A stretch of DNA of 64,000 bases, from the NCBI GenBank assembly GCA_046329495.1, contig JAXLUO010000009.1:1-64000 (forward strand). The letters are read 5' to 3'. Below, piece after piece: positions 42,516-49,565 of this stretch. Under the pieces are notes generated by a model. The model made no database searches. It saw nothing but the letters and a program-made list of their open reading frames with translations, and had not been told where the DNA came from. This DNA comes from Bog-950 sp046329495 (GTDB taxonomy: Bacteria; Bacteroidota; Bacteroidia; Chitinophagales; LD1). Both the position numbers and the translations under genes were made by a program. Position 1 is the first letter of the stretch; every line of letters begins with the position of its first letter.

Positions 42516-43598
42516 CTAGTATTTATAGTAACTATTTAGTGAGTTAATCGCTGCATCTTTACTCAGCAAGTGGTATGTAAACCCATTTCGGTCTATTGTT
42601 ATCTTATGCTGCGGATTGGCTTTTAGTTTCTCTGCCAACACCTCACCCAACTTGTGGTAATCAATCCCCTCATTCGTTCGTGTGCTAACTACCGGTGCCT
42701 GCACATTAAAACTCGGCACGCCCCATTTTTGCAAAAGCGTTTGGGTGTCGTTACCCGGTATAATGCTGCTGCCCTGCGGCACATACAACAACTCCGGACC
42801 TTCCTCACCCACCACCGCCATACCGGCAGGAATATTCTTTCCGCCTTTCGCGTAAAAGCGTGGGGTGGGTTGCGCCGTTATCAATGCCACCTGTGCGGCA
42901 CCGGCGGAGGCTGCCAGGGCGGCAGTTATAGGGTTGGGTAAAGCCTTTACTACCGCTAAGGCCGTGGCAATAATGGCCTGCACAATCTTGGCTGCTTTAT
43001 CCGCCTCAAACTCTTTGCGTTTAATATCGGCTTCCTGTTTGCGGTATTTTTCGTTGATGGCCGCTTTTTGTGTGGCGGTCAGGCTTTGATTGCTAAGTTC
43101 CGCTTCCCGCTCGCGCTGTAGTTGCTTCAATTTTTCTTCCATCTGCGCTTTGTAAAGCTCCGTGCCCTGTTTACTCAAACCGGCCAGCCCTTCACCAATG
43201 GCGCTCATTAATTCTCTGGCGGGTTTTAGTTCTTCTTCGCTTAACTTTTTGCGCAATTCACCCTGCTCCTTAGCAACCGCTGTTTTCTTTTGCTGAAAGC
43301 CTGTATAGTTTGAAGCATCCTGTTGCAGCAAGGCAAAATTGCCTTTCACCACCTGCTCCATCAAGTTCCTTTCGCCCAGGTATAACTTGCTGCTGCCTTC
43401 TATCAGTTGCTTTTGCAGGTTGCTGCCTTTTATTGCATTCTGCTCCAGTTGTTTAACATACACTTGTTGCTCGGCATTAATGCGCCTGAAAACCGCCAGT
43501 TGTTCTTCAGCAATGCCGGTTATCTTTTCCAGCATTTCCACCGCTTTGGTTAAGCCTGCGGTTTCGCCTTTAAATTCAAGGATGATTTGCTCGTTCAT
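42516..43598 (-). CDS. short tape-measure-like protein
   Basis: 360 residues from ATG 43598 (MNEQIILEFKGETAGL). A long helical coiled-coil (about 20-200, EEKLKQLQREREAELS region) precedes a hydrophobic Ala-rich segment (AAKIVQAIIATALAVVKALPNPITAALAASAGAAQVALI, about 205-245) and the typical tape-measure C-terminal motif GGKNIPAGMAVVGEEGPELLYVPQGSSIIP. Length sets tail length in siphophages, so this would give an unusually short tail. It may alternatively be a domesticated fragment. The leader is AAAACACTATG, identical over 15 bases to that of the capsid candidate at 24924. Confidence 0.68.
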   Translation of the reverse strand: MNEQIILEFKGETAGLTKAVEMLEKITGIAEEQLAVFRRINAEQQVYVKQLEQNAIKGSNLQKQLIEGSSKLYLGERNLMEQVVKGNFALLQQDASNYTGFQQKKTAVAKEQGELRKKLSEEELKPARELMSAIGEGLAGLSKQGTELYKAQMEEKLKQLQREREAELSNQSLTATQKAAINEKYRKQEADIKRKEFEADKAAKIVQAIIATALAVVKALPNPITAALAASAGAAQVALITAQPTPRFYAKGGKNIPAGMAVVGEEGPELLYVPQGSSIIPGNDTQTLLQKWGVPSFNVQAPVVSTRTNEGIDYHKLGEVLAEKLKANPQHKITIDRNGFTYHLLSKDAAINSLNSYYKY

Positions 43599-43872
43599 AG
43601 TGTTTTGTTTGTTGCTGTAATTCAATAGCCCGGTTCAGACTATCAAAAAAATCGTAGATGCCTGTGCCGCTTACCAGGTGTTCGTAAGCCTCATTTCCTC
43701 CCAAAACAAGGGCGCGGTAGCTGTGTTGCAGGTTTCGTTCAGGCTCGCCGACAAGTTCATGCAGATATTTTCCAAATACACCTTTTTCACCTGCTGCTGC
43801 ACCACCGAATATTCCGCGAAATTCATAGCGGCATCTTTCAAAAAGGGAATTAAACTCGCGATGGGCGCGCGC
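43576..43872 (-). CDS. -1 frame extension of the upstream gene, tail-chaperone frameshift candidate
   Basis: A second open frame, without its own strong start, runs from 43911 through the T9 slip site (43881-43873, in CGT TTT TTT TTG) to TGA 43578-43576, overlapping the start of the tape-measure-like gene. Its product has protein-like composition: FGKYLHELVGEPERN, SYRALVLGGNEAYEHLV, IYDFFDSLNRAIEL. It continues through the otherwise empty 73-base gap after the zero-frame stop at 43671. Tail assembly chaperones are classically made by -1 frameshifting just before the tape-measure gene, exactly this position. An internal TTG could also start a short separate gene. The frame is seen; the frameshift is inferred. 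Confidence 0.4.
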   Translation of the reverse strand, partial: ARAHREFNSLFERCRYEFRGIFGGAAAGEKGVFGKYLHELVGEPERNLQHSYRALVLGGNEAYEHLVSGTGIYDFFDSLNRAIELQQQTKHYERANHP

Positions 43873-44333
43873 AAAAAAAAACGGCCCACCTCTTCTTCTT
43901 TCTTCCAGCGCTCAATCTTCTTCAGCGCATACTTCCAGTCAAAATCTTCCGGATTTTCGTTGGCATCAAAGTATCGCACAGCAGCTAACTTGTACACCAG
44001 GTCCTCGTCATACACCCAATTCAGGCGTTCGCTCAACTGGTTGTTCAGCTTCTTTAATTCCAGCAGTTGGTTCACACTAAATTTTTGTGCGCTTAGTATC
44101 TGTTCAATGGCTTCGGTATGTTTAGTCAGGTAATACCGGTCGCAGCGCATGTTTAGTTCGTTGTAAACGCTCAGCGCCTTCAGCGCGCGTTTGTAAGGCA
44201 TGTTGGCTTCATCCACATGTCGGTAGTAGGCAATACCGCCAATTTCAAAAGCTAACTCAATTACCTGCGAACTGTTAGGGAATGGGTTTCGATTACCGCG
44301 CCACCATTGGCGAAGTTTGTTTAGTGTTTTCAT
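43671..44333 (-). CDS. tail assembly chaperone-like virion protein
   Basis: 220 residues, highly charged and helical, with no signal peptide. It begins MKTLNKLRQWWRGNRNPFPN, then a Tyr-rich region (YYRHVDEANMPYKRALKALSVYNEL) and WKYALKKIERWKKEEEVGRFFLR. It is the gene before the tape-measure-like gene and is thus in the tail-chaperone position. A homopolymer T9 at 43873-43881 within it opens an alternative -1 frame (separate entry). Its zero-frame product after this point is also plausible (ASLIPFLKDAAMNFAEYS), so both products might be made. Confidence 0.6.
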   Translation of the reverse strand: MKTLNKLRQWWRGNRNPFPNSSQVIELAFEIGGIAYYRHVDEANMPYKRALKALSVYNELNMRCDRYYLTKHTEAIEQILSAQKFSVNQLLELKKLNNQLSERLNWVYDEDLVYKLAAVRYFDANENPEDFDWKYALKKIERWKKEEEVGRFFLRAPIASLIPFLKDAAMNFAEYSVVQQQVKKVYLENICMNLSASLNETCNTATAPLFWEEMRLTNTW

Positions 44334-44348
44334 ACGTTCAAGGTTGGG

Positions 44349-44576
44349 TTAATCAATTTCTTTCAGGCGCTCGCTCAATTTTTCCAGCGGCGCTTCTTCA
44401 GTCAATCTGCTGCCTTCCAGCAGGCGGTATTTACCACGGGTGGGCAGCAGGTGCAGTTCTTTTAAAGGTTGTTGTAAGTGGCGGTATTTGTGTTTTAGCA
44501 CCCCGCCGCAGGTGCAGGTTTTGTACCACTTCCAGCGGGTAGCGTCCACCAGGTGGTTGTAATTCTCTACAGCCAT
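44349..44576 (-). CDS. small virion-block protein, 75 aa
   Basis: Basic 75-residue protein with a CTCGG cysteine motif (about 21-25) and a helical, charged C-terminus (LEKLSERLKEID). It lies 15 bases before the tail-chaperone-like gene. The leader is AAAACACTTTTTATG, of the virion type. Function unknown; the tight spacing and leader support a real gene. Confidence 0.55.
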   Translation of the reverse strand: MAVENYNHLVDATRWKWYKTCTCGGVLKHKYRHLQQPLKELHLLPTRGKYRLLEGSRLTEEAPLEKLSERLKEID

Positions 44577-44608
44577 AAAAAGTGTTTTAGGTTAAGTAAT
44601 AGCTTGTA

Positions 44609-44920
44609 TCAGCAGCCGTGGTCGCTCAGGTTTTCAAGCGCCAGGCAAATCAGTGTGTTTAAGCCGGCTACTATCAGTATAGCCCATAGCAGTTGCCAGT
44701 GTAAACTGTGTTGCACCACTAACCAGCACAACGAGGTGTAAACGCTGCTCATGCAGATCAAACAATCGTAGAGCGGTTTGTTGAATGGTGCCGGTATGCG
44801 ACCTTCCAGTTTCAGTTTTAGCGGATGCAGGATCATGCCCGGCCAGTGCATACTTACGTATAAGCCTGTTGTGGCCAGCGATACCGCAATGCAAAAGCAA
44901 AGTAGTGTAATGGTATCCAT
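44609..44920 (-). CDS. small membrane protein with CxxC, 103 aa
   Basis: Three hydrophobic segments (about 3-20, 55-70, 78-95) with a conserved-looking PLYDCLICMSSVY motif containing Cys-Leu-Ile-Cys between helix 1 and helix 2. Membrane proteins with a CxxC before a Trp-containing helix occur in Bacteroidota phage structural operons; the role is not known. ATG 44920 overlaps the upstream stop by one base (TGATG type), indicating coupling. Confidence 0.6.
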   Translation of the reverse strand: MDTITLLCFCIAVSLATTGLYVSMHWPGMILHPLKLKLEGRIPAPFNKPLYDCLICMSSVYTSLCWLVVQHSLHWQLLWAILIVAGLNTLICLALENLSDHGC

Positions 44921-45312
44921 CAGCCTTCGTTACATGGGCAGGGTATCACCTGCGGTTCTGTAATTTCATCGCCTGACACCTTTATAAAACTCAGGTTCAA
45001 ACAGCTTAATCCCTGACCGCAAAAATTAAGCAACAGCGGGTTGCAGCTATTACTGTGCTGTAACACTTCAATAAGGTAAGTGCCCGAGCTTGCTAAAAAG
45101 CGCCCCTTTCCCAATGTTTCCAGGTTCAGGGTAAAACTGCCTTCCTCATCGGTTTGCACTTGTTGTAAAAGCCGGTTACCGAATTTATCGGTCAGGCGGC
45201 ACCAATAGGCTTCATTGGGGTTTAGCTGCACGGCTAAAGTCAGTTGACCGGTGCATTCTGCTGCTGTAGCCGTATAGCAGGGCGAGCAGCGCGAAGGTGT
45301 GTTGTGTGGCAT
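44920..45312 (-). CDS. small Cys-rich virion-block protein, 130 aa
   Basis: Beta-rich protein of 130 residues with nine cysteines (CSPCYTATAAEC at the start, LNFCGQGLSC, PCPCNEG at the end). No signal peptide. It has its own promoter with a shared virion element (45335-45374), so it starts a second transcript inside block 2. It overlaps the following membrane gene by one base. Fold pattern suggests an Ig-like or minor structural protein; family not recognised. Confidence 0.58.
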   Translation of the reverse strand: MPHNTPSRCSPCYTATAAECTGQLTLAVQLNPNEAYWCRLTDKFGNRLLQQVQTDEEGSFTLNLETLGKGRFLASSGTYLIEVLQHSNSCNPLLLNFCGQGLSCLNLSFIKVSGDEITEPQVIPCPCNEG

Positions 45313-45334
45313 AGAACGTTGTGTTTTCAGAATA

Positions 45335-45374
45335 CAAAAATAATAAATGGCAAAATAGTTTCAAAATAAATTAC
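45335..45374 (-). promoter_or_regulatory. internal promoter of virion block 2 with shared upstream element
   Basis: Minus-strand TTTG (45365-45362), 19-base spacer and TATTTTTG (45342-45335): an exact consensus promoter. The -33 box is inside GTAATTTATTTTGAAACT (45374-45357), an 18-base string that occurs identically upstream of the terminase small-subunit-like gene (47086-47069). AAACTATTTTG occurs twice here, 24 bases apart. Confidence 0.75.
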
Positions 45375-45395
45375 CAAAATAGTTTGTTAAATCTT

Positions 45396-46727
45396 TCAGC
45401 GCCGGGCTTTAAAGCTGCCCAGGTGTACATTGCACCAATACCGGAACGTATCCAGGGCATCGGCCTGCTGGGCAGGGTCCTTGCGGTTGCCTTTATTAAT
45501 AGTACCATCGGGTAACAGGCGCACATTCCGCATATCGTAAATAAGGGCCTCGGCTTTTTTACTGTGTATGGTTACCGTATAGTGTTCCAGTATACTGTTT
45601 ACCAGCATGTGGTTTTTCTCCAGACTGGGGTTGGCCCTTGGCAGACGAAAGTTCCGGCTGTTAACCCGCAGCTCCGTTTCAATGGCCCGGTAGTAGGTAT
45701 AACCATTCTGGGCTAAGGCATTGCCATTCTGCCCCGTGGCATCGCCGGTAACAATGTAATCGCTGGCCGGGTACTTTACTTTAATAGCATCGCACAGGTG
45801 GTAAATATTGCTGTTGGCCAGCTTGATGGTTTCCAGCACGTATACATGCTTATCGTAATGTTGTATAACCGTGCAGCAAATAGGGTTGCGGTTAAAGTCA
45901 AACGATAAGTGCAGCGCTTGCTCGGGGTTGTATTCCGGTACACCCATATGTTTTGCCCGGTCAAAGGCATAGGCCCACAGGTTATTGGTATCGCGCATAT
46001 CGCTCCAGTCGCCTTCAATAAACTGCAGGCGGTAGCGCTCGGCCATGCTGCCCCATTGCCGCCATTGGTCGGCTGTAACAAAGGGATTATCCTTTGGCAG
46101 AGCCGACTCAAAATAAAATTCGGGTGATAGCCTGCCTTCGCGCCAGGGTTCGTAAATCAAATCCTTTACCCAGCTTTGTGTGGGGTTAAAGGTAAGGAAG
46201 ATAAAGCCCGGGGGCATATCGGGCAGATACCAGCTGCCGGTGCGCTCTAAAGCCTTCTGCCACATCTTTTCGCTTAACTCCTCGGCCTGCTCCAAAAAAA
46301 TACCGTTGGTTTCCAATCCCAAAAAATCGTTCAGTTCCGGGTCGCGTTGTATATCTTCCGACTGAAAGAAAATTTTGCTGCCAAACACATTTACCGCATG
46401 GTAATTACCCTTATCGCGCACCATGCGCCAGTTCTCACTTTTCCCAATCAGCTTTTCAAACGATGGAATGGTGGTGCCCAGCAGCACGGGTAAATCCTTG
46501 CGGATAACATGCCATCGGCTGCCATGGTATTTGTTGGCCAGCAGAATAAGCGAGGCAAGTGTTATATACGTTTTGCCACCGCGTATAGCGCCGCCATAGG
46601 CAAAGTAGCTATGCTGGTTTTTGCCGACTAAGCGCTCGCAAATCGCATTAAAGTATTTATGCTGCTTGGGGTGCAGCGATAGGTCAATTGCAGGTGTTTC
46701 GGTTTCCATAGGTGTTGCAACCGGCAT
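45396..46727 (-). CDS. phage terminase large subunit
   Basis: 443 residues, a typical compact TerL. ATPase domain with Walker A GGAIRGGKT at 45-53, a Walker-B-like GIFLEQAEEL (about residue 146), and a C-terminal RNase H-like nuclease with Asp residues in LSFDFNRNP (about 270) and VTGDATGQN (about 331), ending GNRKDPAQQADALDTFRYW. TerL drives DNA into the capsid and cuts it. ATG 46727 is chosen; ATG 46709 is an alternative. The next upstream gene is the small-subunit-like gene. Both ATPase and nuclease motifs look intact, so the motor should be functional. Confidence 0.88.
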   Translation of the reverse strand: MPVATPMETETPAIDLSLHPKQHKYFNAICERLVGKNQHSYFAYGGAIRGGKTYITLASLILLANKYHGSRWHVIRKDLPVLLGTTIPSFEKLIGKSENWRMVRDKGNYHAVNVFGSKIFFQSEDIQRDPELNDFLGLETNGIFLEQAEELSEKMWQKALERTGSWYLPDMPPGFIFLTFNPTQSWVKDLIYEPWREGRLSPEFYFESALPKDNPFVTADQWRQWGSMAERYRLQFIEGDWSDMRDTNNLWAYAFDRAKHMGVPEYNPEQALHLSFDFNRNPICCTVIQHYDKHVYVLETIKLANSNIYHLCDAIKVKYPASDYIVTGDATGQNGNALAQNGYTYYRAIETELRVNSRNFRLPRANPSLEKNHMLVNSILEHYTVTIHSKKAEALIYDMRNVRLLPDGTINKGNRKDPAQQADALDTFRYWCNVHLGSFKARR

Positions 46728-46774
46728 AGGTGGCCGGCGTTCGTGTGTAAATAGGAATAGGAGATCAGGCCTTC

Positions 46775-47041
46775 TTAAAAGTCCAGTTCGGTGCCATCGC
46801 TCAGGCGCATAAACGAACGTGGTTTTTTAAGCGCTGCATTCGCATCGTTTGCCTTTTCTTTTACCTCTGCCGGTATTAAACGAAAGGCCAGTTTATAAAA
46901 AGCATCGGGATCGCTTTTGGCATATTCCAGCAGGTTGGCCTCCGCATCTTCCTGCAATTGGTGAAATACGTTGATGATTACCTGTCGCATCTCAGGCCGC
47001 TCTGCCTGCGGCAGATTAGTGGTGGTTTCTTGTGTTTTCAT
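46775..47041 (-). CDS. terminase small subunit-like protein
   Basis: 88 residues from ATG 47041 (MKTQETTTNLPQAERP); the longer frame to 47110 includes promoter sequence and is rejected. Helical and charged; LLEYAKSDPDAFYKLAFRLIPAEVK is the pattern of small terminases and related DNA-binding packaging proteins of Bacteroidota phages. It lies just upstream of TerL (47 bases), the canonical place. Because the -7 box ends 4 bases before this ATG, the transcript may be leaderless or translation may begin at M18 (46990). Confidence 0.6.
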   Translation of the reverse strand: MKTQETTTNLPQAERPEMRQVIINVFHQLQEDAEANLLEYAKSDPDAFYKLAFRLIPAEVKEKANDANAALKKPRSFMRLSDGTELDF

Positions 47042-47045
47042 GCTA

Positions 47046-47086
47046 CAAAAGTAACTTATAAAACACAAAGTTTCAAAATAAATTAC
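47046..47086 (-). promoter_or_regulatory. promoter at the head of virion block 2
   Basis: Minus-strand TTTG (47077-47074), 20-base spacer and TACTTTTG (47053-47046). The -33 box is inside GTAATTTATTTTGAAACT (47086-47069), identical over 18 bases to the internal promoter at 45357-45374. Confidence 0.7.
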
Positions 47087-47149
47087 TAAAAAACATGTAA
47101 AATGCAGCACAAGTCCCTCATTGCCAAACCAATAAAATGCTTAAATGGT

Positions 47150-48058
47150 TTATTGCCCAACCGGTGGTTGCACCGTTTTAAAGCCCTGTAGAAGAAGCGG
47201 CTCGCTGTAGTCGTAAAAGGTAAAGTATACTTCCGTATGCTGTTCCTTACCTGCAGCATCGTAATAGGTAATTTTATACTTGTCCTGTGTCGCCGTACCC
47301 ATAAATCCATTGGCCGAAGCATACGGGCAGCAACTCTCTACAAATTCGTGTTGTACGGGCAGGCCCTGCGCATCGCGCAGTAAATCAAGGTAGCGGCGTT
47401 CGTTGGCGGGGCCACCATCGGGTCCGGTGCCTACCTCTATCGGTTCTTTGCTGCTGAAGCCGTAGTTGCTGCTTGTAGCAGTATGCGACAATCGCACAAC
47501 GGCATGCGTGGTAATGGTTGGGCTGCTATCCTTGCAGTGTTGCACTTTCATGCTCGCTTCACGCAAGCCAAACTGCAAGGCGCGGCGGTAATCTTCGCAG
47601 GCGCTATCCTTTTGCCCCAGCAGTTCAAACACATGGCCGCGGTCGTACCAGGCTTCGGCAAAGCGCTTGTCTAACAGGGTTGCAAAGGTAAAGTCGGCAA
47701 TGGCGCCTTCATAAGCAGTTAGCTCTGCGCGCGAAAAACCCCGGTTTACATACGCGTTCTTAAAATTGGCATCCAGCACAATAGCCCGGTCAAAATCCGG
47801 TATAGCTACTTCGTGCAGGCGCAGCGCTGCCTTGGCTACACCACGGTTCATCCACACAATGGGTTCATCGCTTTTGTAATGCAGACTTTGGGTAAACAGG
47901 TCAATAGCTTCGGTGTATTTCTTCTCCTTCACCTGTTTCATGGCTTCCTTATAAAGGCGCTGTGCCTGTTGCACACTGTCTTCTTCACCCTGTGCTAAAC
48001 AGGTGGTGCTTAATGCCATTAGCAGCATCCCTATTAAATACATCCTTCCTTTCAGCAT
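47150..48058 (-). CDS. secreted TPR-repeat protein
   Basis: 302 residues from ATG 48058 (MLKGRMYLIGMLLMALSTTCLAQ), a signal peptide cleaved after LAQ. Three to four TPR units follow (about 25-160: KEKKYTEAIDLFTQSLHYKSD, HEVAIPDFDRAIVLDANFKNAYVNRGFSR, YEGAIADFTFATLLDKRFAEAWYDRG, DSACEDYRRALQFG), then a C-terminal beta-rich domain (about 170-302). TPRs usually bind protein partners; here in the periplasm. It lies just beyond the right border of virion block 2 (108 bases from the TerS start) and looks like an ordinary cellular gene. Confidence 0.75.
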   Translation of the reverse strand: MLKGRMYLIGMLLMALSTTCLAQGEEDSVQQAQRLYKEAMKQVKEKKYTEAIDLFTQSLHYKSDEPIVWMNRGVAKAALRLHEVAIPDFDRAIVLDANFKNAYVNRGFSRAELTAYEGAIADFTFATLLDKRFAEAWYDRGHVFELLGQKDSACEDYRRALQFGLREASMKVQHCKDSSPTITTHAVVRLSHTATSSNYGFSSKEPIEVGTGPDGGPANERRYLDLLRDAQGLPVQHEFVESCCPYASANGFMGTATQDKYKITYYDAAGKEQHTEVYFTFYDYSEPLLLQGFKTVQPPVGQ

Positions 48059-48279
48059 ACGTATAATTTTACGGCCTGCGCTAAATAAGCAAATAGCCCG
48101 CAAGCAGCTATTTTTCTTAAACGGGAATTAGCTGCCGCTATTTTCTTCGACCCTCCTTTTACAACCGGGTTTAATTAAAATCACAGCACTTCAAATTAAT
48201 TTTTATCCGTTTCGCGCAGTTTTGGCCTGCTATTGCCTGCTGCTTTGTAAATTCGCGCGCTGGTTTAAATGTTGGATGT

Positions 48280-49527
48280 ATGCGTGCGCTTTATGTTTTC
48301 CTTTTCTGCCTCTTGCTGCCTTTTGCCGAAATAAAGGCAGATGCCGGTCCGGCCGCCGGTCAGCTAATTCAATATAGCCTGGTTAAAAGCTTTCCGCGCG
48401 AGGAGTTGCAGGCTTTTTTCAAACTGCATAAAATACCCAAAGCGGTGCTGCCTGTTAAGCAGGGCCTGAATGTGTACGAGGTAATTTATACAACGTTGTA
48501 CGCCGATAGCAGCCTGGTAAAGGCCTCCGGTTTGTTATATGTGCCTATGGACAGGCATATTCCGCTTTCGCGCCTCATCTATAATCACGGCACCGAAATA
48601 TGCCGCGACCGCAGTTGCAGCTTTACAGGGGAACAAAGCATTTGCCTGAGTTTTGCCACCGACGATTATGTGGTGATGACCCCCGATTATGTGGGCATGG
48701 GCCAGGGCGACCGCAACCAACTTTACCTGAACGCTTTTACCGAGGCCCGCGCCAGCACTGATATGTTGCAGGCCTGCGAACCTCTATTAGCCTTGCTGAA
48801 TGTTAAGCTCAACCACCATTTGTTTGTAACGGGCTATTCGCAGGGCGGGCATGCCGCTATGGCTACCACACGCATGTTGCAGCAGAATTATGCCGGTGAG
48901 TATACAGTTACAGCTTCGGCCCCCATGAGCGGGCCCTATGATATTGAGAACACCGTTTACGAAGGGCGAAACAACCCCTACGATTACCCCGGCTTTTTAA
49001 TGTTGTTGCTGCGCAGCTACTTTGAGAGCGAAGGCAAGCTGGATGAACTGCATACGGTATTAAAGGCCCCGTATGACACATTGATTCCTCCGCTGGTGGA
49101 TGGAAATTATCCTATTGATGAAGTGGATAAGCTATTGCCCGATACCATCTTTTTGGCGGTGAACGATTCGTTCTACAACGAGTTTGTAAATAACCCCAAC
49201 TGCGGTTTCCGCACGTACCTGCGCAAAAACAATGTGTACGATTGGAAACCCGACATGCACATGCAGCTTTGTTATTGCAACGGCGACGAAGAGGTGAATT
49301 ACAAGAACAGCATTACCGCCTACGAAACCATGAAACGCAACGGCAGCAAGAAGGTAGAGCTGTGGCGCGCCGGCAAAAAATTCGGACATGTTAACTGCGC
49401 CTTATTTGCAGTGGTATATACCAAAATGTATTTCGATGGTTTCCGCCACGGTCATCCCGGTCACCACGGACCTGTATTCAAACGCTTGTTGTTGGAAATT
49501 GGTAAAATGGTAGTACCTGCCAGATAA
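48280..49527 (+). CDS. secreted alpha/beta hydrolase (secretory lipase-like)
   Basis: 415 residues with signal peptide (MRALYVFLFCLLLPFAEIKA). The core shows the secretory lipase/prolyl oligopeptidase-like pattern: LIYNHGTEICRD, DYVVMTPDYVGMGQGD, then nucleophile Ser187 in GYSQGGHAA. The C-terminal region has an Asp candidate in CNGDEEVNYKNS and a His candidate in KKFGHVNCALF. A lipase or esterase acting outside the inner membrane is inferred. It is convergent with the efflux operon and shares a bidirectional terminator at 49532-49553. Confidence 0.75.
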   Translation: MRALYVFLFCLLLPFAEIKADAGPAAGQLIQYSLVKSFPREELQAFFKLHKIPKAVLPVKQGLNVYEVIYTTLYADSSLVKASGLLYVPMDRHIPLSRLIYNHGTEICRDRSCSFTGEQSICLSFATDDYVVMTPDYVGMGQGDRNQLYLNAFTEARASTDMLQACEPLLALLNVKLNHHLFVTGYSQGGHAAMATTRMLQQNYAGEYTVTASAPMSGPYDIENTVYEGRNNPYDYPGFLMLLLRSYFESEGKLDELHTVLKAPYDTLIPPLVDGNYPIDEVDKLLPDTIFLAVNDSFYNEFVNNPNCGFRTYLRKNNVYDWKPDMHMQLCYCNGDEEVNYKNSITAYETMKRNGSKKVELWRAGKKFGHVNCALFAVVYTKMYFDGFRHGHPGHHGPVFKRLLLEIGKMVVPAR

Positions 49528-49531
49528 AAAC

Positions 49532-49553
49532 AAACCCCGCCTCGGCGGGGTTT
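49532..49553. terminator. bidirectional intrinsic terminator
   Basis: AAACCCCGCC pairs with GGCGGGGTTT around a 2-base loop, with T-rich flanks on both strands. It sits between the convergent hydrolase (49527) and efflux adaptor (49566) genes and can end both transcripts. Confidence 0.85.
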
Positions 49554-49565
49554 ATTCTTGAAAGC

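Noticed and set aside
19500..47041. Complete inducible prophage with integrase
   Set aside because: No integrase, excisionase, replication or recombination gene is visible anywhere in the window, and no att-like repeats were seen; a prophage remnant or domesticated locus fits better.
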